Source: an uncultured delta proteobacterium (GTDB lineage: Bacteria; Bdellovibrionota_C; UBA2361; OMII01). From it: a DNA stretch of 45,865 nucleotides. The stretch is from the NCBI GenBank assembly GCA_903904735.1, contig CAIVDM010000065.1, forward strand, positions 1 to 45,865, given 5' to 3'. The notes beneath the pieces are model-generated. The model did not search any database and was not told where the DNA came from. It saw only the letters and a list, made by a program, of their open reading frames with translations. The translations under genes were made by a program, and so were the position numbers. Positions 17,333 through 26,048 of this stretch are shown here, piece by piece; position 1 is the first letter of the stretch; each line of letters opens with the position of its first letter.

Positions 17333-18478
17333 ATGTCATTAAAGGTTCTAGTCAGCGCGGGTGAGGTTTCGGGTGACCAACATCTCGCCCGGGTGGCGCG
17401 AGCGCTGCGGACGCGAGTTCCAGGTGTACAGATCCGTGGTATGGCTGGAGCTGATTCCGCCGCGGCGGGTGTAGCTCTCGATGTAGATTGCTACAAGACC
17501 GGGGCGGCGATGGGCTTTGCGGAGCTAGTGCGCTCCGCCTCGGGAATCCTCAAATCCTTTCGTAAGATGACGGCGCTGCTCAAGACTTGGCGACCAGACG
17601 TCCTGATTCTGGTCGATTATCCAGACTTCAATCTGCGGCTCGCCAAACGGGCGAGTCGACTCGGTGTTAAGGTAGTTTATTTCATTCCCCCAAAGGTGTG
17701 GGCGTGGCGTCGTGGGCGAGTTCGAACGATCGCCGCCTGCGTTGACCGAGTCGCCGCTATATTCCCCTTTGAACCTGATTTTTATCGCCAGCATGGTTAT
17801 GACAGGGTCGACTTCGTGGGGCATCCGCTGGAGGAAGTTATTCCCACTACCGACTCTGACGTCCCCCGAGATAATTCTCTGTTGTTACTCCCGGGCAGTC
17901 GTCGCCACGAGGTTGAGAAGATCCTTCCGCCGATGGTAAAGGCGTTCGCGCGGCTACGACAGGATTTCCCGCAATTAGTGGCAGGGGTTCTTCTGGCGCC
18001 TAACCTCGATAGTAATTGGGTCCAGTCGCTTGTGAAGTCCGCGGTCGCGCCGGAGGTCTATAACAATATACAGTGGATACAGGGCGATCCATTGCCCGCT
18101 ATGCGGAGAGCGCGGATCGGCGTCTTAAAGTCGGGGACGTGTAATCTGGAAGGAGCGATCGCGGGCCTGCCATTTGTCTGTGTGTACTCTGGCTCCCTGA
18201 TCGCCAAGATGATAATTTCCAGGCTTGTTCCACTCACAGAGTACTCCCCGGTCAATATTATCCGTTCTGGTACGGTGAGAGAGTTGATGCAAGTCAATTT
18301 GTCCGACTCAGATCTCGCGCGCGAGTTGGGAGATATCCTAGCTTCTGAGGTGACGTGGAAAAAGGCTCAGAACGATCTCTTCGCGGTAAGAGACGCGCTG
18401 CGCTCAGGTGATGATAATGATAGGGGCTCCGTATCGGAGCGAGTCGCCTCAATTGTGACGGCCGTGGTTTCGGCGTAG
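17333..18478 (+). CDS. lpxB: Lipid-A-disaccharide synthase
   Basis: 381 residues. It joins UDP-2,3-diacylglucosamine and lipid X to form the lipid A disaccharide at the inner face of the cytoplasmic membrane. Family motifs are plain: SAGEVSGDQHLA at the N-terminus, VDYPDFNLRLA, FIPPKVWAWRRGR, VGHPLEE, LLLLPGSRRHEVEK and SGTCNLEGAI. It is the first gene of the envelope operon; msbA follows in 24 bp. The start ATG 17333 is directly preceded by GAGGT with almost no spacing, so initiation may rely on an upstream GGGG at 17314, but homology supports a start here. Confidence 0.95.
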   Translation: MSLKVLVSAGEVSGDQHLARVARALRTRVPGVQIRGMAGADSAAAGVALDVDCYKTGAAMGFAELVRSASGILKSFRKMTALLKTWRPDVLILVDYPDFNLRLAKRASRLGVKVVYFIPPKVWAWRRGRVRTIAACVDRVAAIFPFEPDFYRQHGYDRVDFVGHPLEEVIPTTDSDVPRDNSLLLLPGSRRHEVEKILPPMVKAFARLRQDFPQLVAGVLLAPNLDSNWVQSLVKSAVAPEVYNNIQWIQGDPLPAMRRARIGVLKSGTCNLEGAIAGLPFVCVYSGSLIAKMIISRLVPLTEYSPVNIIRSGTVRELMQVNLSDSDLARELGDILASEVTWKKAQNDLFAVRDALRSGDDNDRGSVSERVASIVTAVVSA

Positions 18479-18502
18479 GTATGGATAGGTAAGCGAGACA
18501 CT

Positions 18503-20239
18503 ATGTATAAGCGCATCATTCGGTACCTCAGACCACACAGGCGTCAGTTTTGGGCGGCTCTCCTCTTGATGGTCGTGTTCGGAGCGACTGATGGCGTTGT
18601 GCCGTTTTTGGTTAAATATATCCTCGATGGCATATTTACTGAGAGAAATGAGACGTTGTTGTGGGTTCTGCCCGGTCTGCTGATAGGATTCGCGATAGTT
18701 CGCGCCGTCGCGGATTTCGGGCAGCAATTTCTTATGGCCTCTGTCGGGCATAAAGTAACTGAGGATATTCGGAATGATGTCAACCGACATGTGCTTTCAC
18801 TCTCGCCGGACTTTTTTGTGCGTAACTCAACCGCCGAGATTCTCTCCCGAGTGACTTCGGATGTTTTGCTGATTAGAAGCTTACTTACGGACTCTTCCGC
18901 GGCGATTATTCGCGACTCAATCAGAGTGCTCGTTCTCTTGTGCTCGTGCGTGTATCTCGATCCAAAGTTGTCCGTTTTAGCCGTCGTTTTCTTCCCGTTG
19001 GCAGGCTTGCCAATAGCGCGGATCGGCAAGCGAATGCGAAAGCTCTCGAAAAGGGGGCAAGACGCCATAGGGCAGCTCGCCGCGCTCTTTCAAGAAAGCA
19101 TGCAGGGACATCGAGTCGTTAAAATATTCTCGCGTGAGCAGTTTGAGCAGTCAAAGTTTGAGCAGGGTAATCACGAGCTGACCAAGACGTTTATCCGCTC
19201 GGAGCGAGTCCGAGCTCTCGCTGGTCCGATAAATGAGGTGCTAGCGAGTCTCGCGATTTCAGGCGTGCTTCTGTACGGCGGATATACGGTAATTTCCGGG
19301 CAACGGACGGCGGGAGGCTTTATGGCGTTTCTCGTTTCTGTCTTTCTCATGTACGAGCCGTTCAAGAAACTGACTCGGATAAACGCCACTGTTCAGCAAG
19401 GGTTGGCGGGTGCGCAGCGCATTTTTGAGATTCTTGATATTCCCCCGACGATTCAGGAGCCAGAAGTGGTTCACCCGTTGCCGCTTAGCCATGAAGTTGT
19501 CCTGGAAAATGTTACCTATGAGTATCCTCGTCGTTCAGAGGATGACGGATTGGTGGAAGCTCTCAAGAATATCACACTCAAGATTCCAGAGTCGAAGAAG
19601 GTCGCCTTAGTTGGTTTCTCAGGGGCCGGTAAGAGCACTCTGGTCGATCTTATTCCGCGCTTTATCGATCCGACGGCAGGAGTGGTGAGGCTTGGTGGAG
19701 TAGATATCAGAGAGTTGAGCCTGATCGATTTACGCTCAAGAATAGCGATGGTCGGGCAACACACATTTTTATTTAACGAGAGCGTTTACAACAACATTTC
19801 GTATGGAAATCCGTCGGCGACTCGCGATCAGGTGATAGCGGCCGCGCGAGCGGCGTATGCTCTCGATTTTATAGAGAAGCTGCCCAGCGGTTTCGATACC
19901 TTAGTCGGAGAGGGCGGAATGAGTCTCTCTGGCGGTGAGCGTCAGCGCTTGGCGATAGCCCGGGCAATTCTTAAGAACGCGCCGATTTTGATTCTCGATG
20001 AGGCCACCGCATCCCTTGATAACCGATCGGAACGCGAGGTTCAGATGGCGATCGAGGCCCTGGTGGAGGGGCGCACTACAGTCGTTATAGCGCATCGTCT
20101 CTCAACAATTCGTGACGTCGATATTATAGTCGTCATGAGTGGCGGGCGAATCGTGGAGCAGGGAACACACGACTCGCTTCTCGCTCAAGGGGGCGAGTAC
20201 TCGCGCCTTCATGCGCTTCAGTTCCGCGAGACCGAGTGA
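18503..20239 (+). CDS. msbA: Lipid A export ABC transporter (MsbA-like)
   Basis: 578 residues, half-transporter with six membrane segments (about residues 15-300) fused to an ATPase domain. Walker A is GFSGAGKST with K377, the signature is LSGGERQRLAIARA, Walker B is ILILDEATASLD and the H-loop is IAHRLSTI. The position between lpxB and waaA strongly supports MsbA, the flippase that moves core-lipid A across the inner membrane, over a generic multidrug exporter. The length matches E. coli MsbA (582). It works as a homodimer. Confidence 0.9.
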   Translation: MYKRIIRYLRPHRRQFWAALLLMVVFGATDGVVPFLVKYILDGIFTERNETLLWVLPGLLIGFAIVRAVADFGQQFLMASVGHKVTEDIRNDVNRHVLSLSPDFFVRNSTAEILSRVTSDVLLIRSLLTDSSAAIIRDSIRVLVLLCSCVYLDPKLSVLAVVFFPLAGLPIARIGKRMRKLSKRGQDAIGQLAALFQESMQGHRVVKIFSREQFEQSKFEQGNHELTKTFIRSERVRALAGPINEVLASLAISGVLLYGGYTVISGQRTAGGFMAFLVSVFLMYEPFKKLTRINATVQQGLAGAQRIFEILDIPPTIQEPEVVHPLPLSHEVVLENVTYEYPRRSEDDGLVEALKNITLKIPESKKVALVGFSGAGKSTLVDLIPRFIDPTAGVVRLGGVDIRELSLIDLRSRIAMVGQHTFLFNESVYNNISYGNPSATRDQVIAAARAAYALDFIEKLPSGFDTLVGEGGMSLSGGERQRLAIARAILKNAPILILDEATASLDNRSEREVQMAIEALVEGRTTVVIAHRLSTIRDVDIIVVMSGGRIVEQGTHDSLLAQGGEYSRLHALQFRETE

Positions 20240-20274
20240 CGCAACTTTTCGGTGTAACAGCCGATTAGTGTCAC

Positions 20275-20697
20275 ATGACATCAGCTCGGGTTAGGACCTT
20301 TCTCACTGTCACGTTGAGCGTAATTGCTTTTTTCATACTGTGTCTAAGTGGCGGCGCGCGAGCGCTTCCCCGTGGTAAATCCACTTCACGCCCTCAAAGC
20401 GTGACCGCGCCTCAGTCGACGCGTCTGAAGGCAAGCGCCCCAGTAGTGCTTTATTCAAGAAAGCGCGGACATCAGACGATCGAGCATCTGAACGTAACAG
20501 TGTCTAACGTCGGTCTTGGCTTGGCGACTCATGTCTATGTGTTCGCGGAGTTCCTCGACGGCGTTAGTTATCCCCTTAAAGGTCCAAGTCGAATCGTCTC
20601 TGGGCAGCGCTGTCTGTTCTCCCTGGGAGGAAAGAAGACCGTGTTGAGAGGCGGAATCCCCAAGATTGTCGTGAGTTGCGGTTCGTGTTCTCGTTAG
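20275..20697 (+). CDS. Secreted protein of unknown function inside the LPS operon (140 aa)
   Basis: A Sec signal is clear: basic start, hydrophobic run FLTVTLSVIAFFILCLSGG and likely cleavage after ARA30. The mature part begins with a Ser/Thr/Pro-rich basic stretch (31-55). Then comes what looks like a small beta-sandwich (APVVLYSRKRGH, NVTVSNVGLGLATHVYVFA, GPSRIVSGQRCLFSLG). Cysteines are C113, C135 and C138, the last two in SCGSC at the C-terminus, so a disulfide is possible. I recognise no family. It lies 35 bp after msbA and 96 bp before the acyltransferase gene. The context suggests an envelope role. The ribosome site is weak. Confidence 0.6.
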   Translation: MTSARVRTFLTVTLSVIAFFILCLSGGARALPRGKSTSRPQSVTAPQSTRLKASAPVVLYSRKRGHQTIEHLNVTVSNVGLGLATHVYVFAEFLDGVSYPLKGPSRIVSGQRCLFSLGGKKTVLRGGIPKIVVSCGSCSR

Positions 20698-20700
20698 TAG

Positions 20701-20743
20701 CCCCAGGACGATTGATCCTAACATCGTTCAGGATACCTCGGGG
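20701..20743 (+). terminator. Hairpin between the secreted protein gene and the acyltransferase gene
   Basis: CCCCAGG 20701-20707 pairs with CCTCGGGG 20736-20743 (one bulged base), and inside it ATCCT 20715-20719 pairs with AGGAT 20730-20734. It starts just after the TAG. There is no T-run. It may act as an attenuator or processing site in the operon. Confidence 0.4.
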
Positions 20744-20793
20744 TTAGGCGAGGCGAGTTGCCCGAAAGGTGTCCTACCGCTACACTGCTGGCT

Positions 20794-21471
20794 ATGTCAT
20801 TTCAGCGGGTTGTGTCATTTCTCAAGGTGTATGCGGGCGGAGCCGTCGCGGCTCTTATAATCGCCACTATTTCACGCTCAATTCGGTGGAGATATATCAA
20901 CAGCCATGGGGAGCAGGTTCGGAATATAGGTGGAGACGCGGGACTTATACTGTTCTGGCACGGGCGAATCTTAATGTCTCCACACACTTATTGGGTGTTT
21001 CGCGGCAAACGTTCCGCTCCCCCGTACATGTTGATCAGTCAGCACGGAGATGGAAGGTTGATCGCGTTCGCGGTTCGTCTACTGGGTATCCGTTCAGTAG
21101 CGGGCTCCTCGTCGCGCGGAGGCACCAGGGCAGTACTAGAGATATTGAAAATAGTTGAGAAGGGGAGTGATGTTGGCTTTACGCCTGACGGCCCTCGAGG
21201 CCCCCTTCATGAGTGCAAAGATGGCGTGGCGTTAGTCGCTCAGAGGACGGGTGTGCCAGTATATCCGATGGCGTATTCGACCGAACGCCATTGGCAATTG
21301 AGGTCATGGGATAGAATGATTATCCCGAAGCCGTTTTCGCGAGGCGTGGCGGTTGTTGGTAATCCGATTCGAATCTCCGCTGACGAGGATAGGGAGATAG
21401 CTCGCAAGCGTATTCAGGATGCATTACATGAAGTCACCCAGCAAGCAGACCAGTATTGGACTGCTCAGTAA
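20794..21471 (+). CDS. DUF374-family lysophospholipid-acyltransferase-like protein
   Basis: 225 residues from ATG 20794; a TTG at 20758 with AGGCGAG upstream would add 12 residues and cannot be excluded. An N-terminal membrane segment (AGGAVAALIIATIS) precedes the acyltransferase-like core. Family motifs are FWHGRILMSP, ISQHGDGRLIA, GSSSRGGTRAV and GFTPDGPRGP. Proteins of this group sit next to waaA/lpxK in many Gram-negatives and probably add an acyl chain to lipid A or a related lipid. No lpxL/lpxM-type gene lies in the window, so this may fill that role here, which is inference. Its 3' end overlaps the waaA start by about 44 bp. Confidence 0.85.
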   Translation: MSFQRVVSFLKVYAGGAVAALIIATISRSIRWRYINSHGEQVRNIGGDAGLILFWHGRILMSPHTYWVFRGKRSAPPYMLISQHGDGRLIAFAVRLLGIRSVAGSSSRGGTRAVLEILKIVEKGSDVGFTPDGPRGPLHECKDGVALVAQRTGVPVYPMAYSTERHWQLRSWDRMIIPKPFSRGVAVVGNPIRISADEDREIARKRIQDALHEVTQQADQYWTAQ

Positions 21472-22729
21472 AATCTATAGCGCCGTCACGTCCGTGCTCG
21501 TGCCAGTGATAGGATGCGTTCTCGCGCTATTCCCGCGTGGTCGTAGGCGATTCGATGAGCGTTTCGGGGTATGGGGAGAGGTGCCGCCGCTAGCATGGTG
21601 GTTTCACGGAGCGTCAGTTGGTGAAGTGCAGGGTCTACTTCCTTTGATTGATTTGGTTCGCGCGGACGCTCCCGGAGACAGGCTTTTATTAACAGCGACG
21701 AGCCCCACCGGTCTGGAGCGAGGTAGCAGTTCTGTTGATCTGACGAGATTGCTACCTCTCGACGCGCCCTTTCTCGTGCGACGTGCTCTTCATGGTATCA
21801 CCTTTGATCGATTCGTGCTGAGTGAGACGGAAATTTGGCCCGTTTTATTGCGAGAGATTCTATCACGAGGAGCGCCGTGTCACATCGTCAATGGCCGTAT
21901 CTCAGATTACACTCTCTCATGGTATCGCGCCGCGCGCAGTGTGATAGCCCCGCTCTTGTCTGGTTTCACGAGTGTAAGTGTCTCGGATGAGACGCAGCGA
22001 AATCGGTTCATAGAGCTAGGTGTTCCATCAGAGCGAATATATGTCACGGGACACACGAAGTACGATCGTAATCCGCGCTTTCAGGGCGTCGAAGGTCGTA
22101 TCGCGGCGAGACGACGGTTCTTCGGAGCAGTGGATGATAAGACACCGATAGTTGTCCTGGGGAGCCTTCGGCCAGGCGAGGAGAAGTTCTGGTTCGAGCC
22201 GTTGAAGCGGGTGTGGGAAAGCGGAAGGTCATGCAAAGTGATCGTCGCGCCGAGACACGCCGAGAGGTTTGATTACTTTTGGGAGGCGATCAAGTCCTTG
22301 CGCGTCCCTAGCGCGAGAGTGTCGAAGGGGAGTCTGCCCGAGTTTAGGTCCTGGGACGCTCTGCTGCTCGATACGATGGGAGATCTGGAGGAGGCGTATG
22401 CGGCCAGTGACCTCGCGTTTGTCGGGGCGACTCTGGTGAATATCGGGGGACACAATCCATTCGAGCCAGCGATGTATGGTGTTCCGATAATAGTAGGACC
22501 CCATGTGTCGGTCATTCGGGAGTTAGTTATGGAGCTCTTCGCCAGTGACGGAATAATCACAGTGCGAACCGAAGCTGAGATCGAGACGATTCTTAATCAA
22601 TTATGCGGTGGGAGCGCCGCGCTACGGAGTGTCGGTCTTCGCGGGAGAGATGTTTGGCGGGTTCACCAAGGAGCGTCGCGGCGCGTCATTGACGTTATCA
22701 TGACCAGTGAGGAGTACCCATGTCAGTAA
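21428..22729 (+). CDS. waaA: 3-deoxy-D-manno-octulosonic acid (Kdo) transferase
   Basis: 433 residues from ATG 21428, with AGGA eight bases upstream; an in-frame ATG at 21419 is the alternative. It transfers Kdo from CMP-Kdo to lipid IVA at the inner membrane. An N-terminal membrane-anchoring helix (LVPVIGCVLALFPRG) is followed by the GT-B fold. FHGASVGEVQ contains the expected catalytic Glu. VNGRISD, VTGHTKYDR, VLGSLRPGEEKFW and VGGHNPFEPAMYGVP-like blocks (here NIGGHNPFEPAMYG) are diagnostic. One, two or more Kdo additions cannot be told from the sequence. It overlaps lpxK by 10 bp. Confidence 0.93.
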   Translation: MKSPSKQTSIGLLSKIYSAVTSVLVPVIGCVLALFPRGRRRFDERFGVWGEVPPLAWWFHGASVGEVQGLLPLIDLVRADAPGDRLLLTATSPTGLERGSSSVDLTRLLPLDAPFLVRRALHGITFDRFVLSETEIWPVLLREILSRGAPCHIVNGRISDYTLSWYRAARSVIAPLLSGFTSVSVSDETQRNRFIELGVPSERIYVTGHTKYDRNPRFQGVEGRIAARRRFFGAVDDKTPIVVLGSLRPGEEKFWFEPLKRVWESGRSCKVIVAPRHAERFDYFWEAIKSLRVPSARVSKGSLPEFRSWDALLLDTMGDLEEAYAASDLAFVGATLVNIGGHNPFEPAMYGVPIIVGPHVSVIRELVMELFASDGIITVRTEAEIETILNQLCGGSAALRSVGLRGRDVWRVHQGASRRVIDVIMTSEEYPCQ

Positions 22730-23736
22730 TTCTGAGGCTCTTGGCGCGGCTCTATGGATCGTTAGTTTGGCTGCGAGGATGGCTCTACGATCGAGGAGTG
22801 TTGTCGACCTATAGGAGTCCTATTCCTGTGATCAGCGTTGGAAACGTCACAGCGGGTGGGAATGGAAAGACTCCCCTATGTCTCTTTGTCGCTGATGCCC
22901 TTAAACGACATGGACTGCGGCCGGCAATCGTGTCCCGTGGATACGGAGGGAGTCTCAGAGGTCCCCATCGAGTCGCGGAGAGTGATAGTCCTGACGCCGT
23001 GGGAGACGAGCCGGTACTTATGGCCCGATACGGTCATCCGGTATACATAGCTCGACGACGGGTCGCCGCGGTAAAGCGCATTGAGCAGGAGGCGACCGCG
23101 AGCGTCGTCGTTCTTGACGATGGGTTACAGCATAGAGCGCTGTGTCGTGATGTAGACATTGTGTCCATTTTCGCGGGCACAAATGACGCGGTTGAGGATT
23201 TTGTGAAAGGGGAACTTTTACCCCTTGGACTTTTTAGGGAGGCGCGCTCAAGAGCGCTCAAGAGAGCTTCGATTGTCGTGGTGTCTCAGAGAAAAGTCAT
23301 GAAAGAAGAGGACCTTCCCGAAGTCGACCCGAGGATCCTTCGTGTGCTTCCAAAAGAAATATCTGTTTTCCGCGCATATCTTTCACCAAGAGAGGTGCGA
23401 GCTCTAGTAGGCGGTGATGAAATAACTTCGCAACCAGTAGCCGCGTTCGCCGCGATCGCCAATCCCGATGGGTTTTTTCAATCACTGAATGGGTTGGGGT
23501 TCCCCGTAGGGGAAAGGTTTTGCTACGATGATCACTACCAGTACGACGAAGCGGATATTCGGAAAATGTTAGAATCAGTTCCGCACGGCTGGCTTGTTTG
23601 CACTGAGAAGGACGCCGTGAAGCTTGAAGGGCTCCCTCCAGCGTTGCTGGAACGCGTCGGGGTGCTTGAGGTGGTCGCGCGCGTGGTTCCGGAGAAACTT
23701 TTTATAGAGCAAGTGATCCGCAAGCTCCAACGGTAG
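22720..23736 (+). CDS. lpxK: Tetraacyldisaccharide 4'-kinase
   Basis: 338 residues. LpxK phosphorylates the 4' position of the lipid A disaccharide using ATP, at the inner membrane. An N-terminal amphipathic/membrane helix precedes the P-loop GNVTAGGNGKT (41-51). VLDDGLQH with D133-D134 and H138 is the other family signature, and SRGYGG lies between them. CTEKDAVKL near the C-terminus is typical. It starts within the waaA stop region and ends 4 bp before uvrC, so the four genes from DUF374 to uvrC are a single tight block. Confidence 0.94.
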   Translation: MSVILRLLARLYGSLVWLRGWLYDRGVLSTYRSPIPVISVGNVTAGGNGKTPLCLFVADALKRHGLRPAIVSRGYGGSLRGPHRVAESDSPDAVGDEPVLMARYGHPVYIARRRVAAVKRIEQEATASVVVLDDGLQHRALCRDVDIVSIFAGTNDAVEDFVKGELLPLGLFREARSRALKRASIVVVSQRKVMKEEDLPEVDPRILRVLPKEISVFRAYLSPREVRALVGGDEITSQPVAAFAAIANPDGFFQSLNGLGFPVGERFCYDDHYQYDEADIRKMLESVPHGWLVCTEKDAVKLEGLPPALLERVGVLEVVARVVPEKLFIEQVIRKLQR

Positions 23737-23740
23737 TTCG

Positions 23741-25597
23741 ATGAGTCAAGAGCGGCAGGACCAGAAGATCGATTCACTGAGGCGACAGGCGCTAAACGTC
23801 TGCGAACAGCCCGGCGTCTACTTAATGAGGGATGAGAACGCCGCGGTTATCTATGTAGGGAAGGCGAAGAGTCTACGAAATCGATTAAAGACCTATTTCA
23901 CAGGCGGCGACGGGCGGTATCAGATTGAGTACCTGCTTCAGAGAGTCGTCGCGTTTGAGACGATCGTGACTCAAACGGAAGAGCAGGCTTTTTTGCTCGA
24001 ACGCGACCTGATCGGGAAGTATAAGCCTCGCTACAATATCATGCTTAAGGATGATAAGTCCTACTATTCGATTAGAGTAGATGAGCGCGCGGAGTGGCCT
24101 CGACTCGAGCTTGTGAGACGGGTTCAAAACGATGGAGCGACGTACTTTGGTCCGTATGCCTTTGGAACAGAGCTGCGCAATCTGCTTGAGATCATCCGCA
24201 AGGTGCTTCCGCTACGAACTTGTTCAGATTCCGTCCTGCATAATCGCCAACGTCCTTGTCTCGAATATCAAATTAAAAGGTGCTGCGCGCCGTGCTGTTT
24301 GCCAGTTGATCGCGCGGAGTACGGCGAGCTCCTCAAACAGGCGATCGGAATCCTTGAGGGGCGGACAAATGGGACCATTCGTCAGTTGACTCAGCGCATG
24401 GAAGTGGCGGCGGATGAGCTTCGATTTGAGGAGGCCGCGGCGTGGCGTGACCGGATTGAGGCTCTCACTAACTTTAACTCCACGCATTCACTCGTCACAT
24501 TCCGTGGGGAAAATAGAGATATATTCGGACTCGCTCGTTCGGGGGAGAGCGCGGCAATCTGCGTTCTCCTGGTTCGCAACGGTCGAATCGCGGAGAGTAA
24601 GCCGTTTGTGATGAACGATGTCCGGGTGTCTGATGACGCGCTCCTGGAAGCGGTAATCGAGCAGTTTTACGATGGTGGCAGAGAGCTTCCAGCTGAGATT
24701 ATAGTTCCGAGAGAACTCGAGAACTCATCATTACTTGAGGCGGGATTCCGAGCGCGATACGGGCTCTCTGTTTCCGTAGTTTGTCCACAGAGAGGATCTC
24801 GGGCGAGGTTGCTGGCGATGGCGGAATTGAACGCTAAGCACGCGTTTGAGGGGTCATTGACTCGAGAATCTCAGTGGGATCGGGTGGCGAGCGCCCTCGT
24901 GCGAACATTGGGACTGAGACAGGCGCCCCGACGCGTGGAATGCGTTGATATCTCCAACTTTCAAGGAAGTGATACTGTTGGAGCGATCGTTACATTTTTT
25001 GATGGTGTCGCTGAAAGAAGCTCGTATCGAAAATACAACGTTGAGCAGCAGGGCTCGCCAAATGATTTCGCTTCGATGTACGAAGTGGTGGGGAGAAGGC
25101 TCAAGCGGGGTTCGGAGGAGGGAACTCTCCCCGATCTTTTGGTTATCGATGGGGGACCCGGGCAGCTATCCATGGCGCTGCAAGCCCGAGACGAGCTTTG
25201 TGTTGGGGTGGAGATCGTGGCGCTCGCGAAGATGCGAACTGAGAGCGAGGTTCAGTCAGCTGAGGTCTACAGGAAGCCTGAGCGCTTGTATATTCCTGGC
25301 AGAGAAGAGCCCTTGTTGTTGGAGGAGGGCGATCCGATGACGCGATTTCTGGCCAGGATTCGCGACGAAGTACATCGGTTCGTTATCACCTTTCACCGCG
25401 CCAAGCGCGCAAAGCGAGTCTTCGGCTCGAAGCTCGACGCCGTTTCGGGGGTTACGCCAGAGATGCGAGGACGCCTACTTCGTCATTTCAAGACGATAGA
25501 AGCTATCGCGGAGGCGCCGAATGAGGATATCGCTCGTGTAGGCAGGATGCCAGCTGCGCTCGCGAGGAGAATCGTGGTACGCTTGCGAAAAGAGTAG
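23741..25597 (+). CDS. uvrC: Excinuclease ABC subunit C
   Basis: 618 residues. UvrC makes both cuts around DNA damage in nucleotide excision repair. The GIY-YIG domain is at the N-terminus (GVYLM 25-29, IYVGKAKSLRNRL 37-49). A cysteine cluster C161, C173, C181/182, C185 fits the reported iron-sulfur or structural site. The UVR domain for UvrB binding spans about 213-242. The RNase H-like domain has VDISNFQGSD and VIDGGPGQL, and helix-hairpin-helix motifs lie at the end. It is a repair gene within an LPS operon, with no obvious functional link, and probably just shares transcription. Confidence 0.96.
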   Translation: MSQERQDQKIDSLRRQALNVCEQPGVYLMRDENAAVIYVGKAKSLRNRLKTYFTGGDGRYQIEYLLQRVVAFETIVTQTEEQAFLLERDLIGKYKPRYNIMLKDDKSYYSIRVDERAEWPRLELVRRVQNDGATYFGPYAFGTELRNLLEIIRKVLPLRTCSDSVLHNRQRPCLEYQIKRCCAPCCLPVDRAEYGELLKQAIGILEGRTNGTIRQLTQRMEVAADELRFEEAAAWRDRIEALTNFNSTHSLVTFRGENRDIFGLARSGESAAICVLLVRNGRIAESKPFVMNDVRVSDDALLEAVIEQFYDGGRELPAEIIVPRELENSSLLEAGFRARYGLSVSVVCPQRGSRARLLAMAELNAKHAFEGSLTRESQWDRVASALVRTLGLRQAPRRVECVDISNFQGSDTVGAIVTFFDGVAERSSYRKYNVEQQGSPNDFASMYEVVGRRLKRGSEEGTLPDLLVIDGGPGQLSMALQARDELCVGVEIVALAKMRTESEVQSAEVYRKPERLYIPGREEPLLLEEGDPMTRFLARIRDEVHRFVITFHRAKRAKRVFGSKLDAVSGVTPEMRGRLLRHFKTIEAIAEAPNEDIARVGRMPAALARRIVVRLRKE

Positions 25598-25620
25598 TGA
25601 CAGCCTCAAAGGGGACTCGT

Positions 25621-26016
25621 ATGCGATGGTCGATTCGTAATTTGGCGTTTGTAGGTCTTATCACGACCTCAGTATGTGTGGTCGGGTTCAGTAAAGTCGA
25701 TATCTCTCACGGACAGTCCTTACGGTACATGGACAGCTCTGGGAATTTACGTTTCGCTGACAGTATTAAGGACGTTCCGAAGGAGTACCGCGAGCAGATA
25801 TATCCACCAACACCGACGCCGGTGCTTACCAAACAGCAGCAGTTTCAGAAGCGCATGGAAGAGGAACGTATTCAGCGACAGAAGTTGCAACGAGAGCGCA
25901 TGAGGCAGATGGAGCGCGATAGACGTTCGATCGACGCTGAGAGAGCCGCTCGTAAGAAGAAAAACGAGTTGCGGCAGGACGAGCTCTCTTCGGGATTCCA
26001 GCCGGGAGCATTTTAG
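25621..26016 (+). CDS. DUF4124-like exported protein with coiled coil
   Basis: 131 residues from ATG 25621, supported by AAGGGG seven bases upstream; an in-frame GTG at 25597 overlaps the uvrC stop. The N-terminus is a signal or anchor (NLAFVGLITTSVCVVGF). Residues about 35-60 read LRYMDSSGNLRFADSIKDV followed by PKEYREQ, the pattern of DUF4124 (a short beta hairpin of unknown role). The rest is a highly charged Gln/Arg/Glu coiled coil (about 75-120). Function unknown. It is last in the envelope operon and convergent with the kinase gene; a weak hairpin lies at 26018-26042. Confidence 0.65.
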   Translation: MRWSIRNLAFVGLITTSVCVVGFSKVDISHGQSLRYMDSSGNLRFADSIKDVPKEYREQIYPPTPTPVLTKQQQFQKRMEEERIQRQKLQRERMRQMERDRRSIDAERAARKKKNELRQDELSSGFQPGAF

Positions 26017-26048
26017 CCTACCTGGCAAAGCGCCGCTGGTAGTACGTG

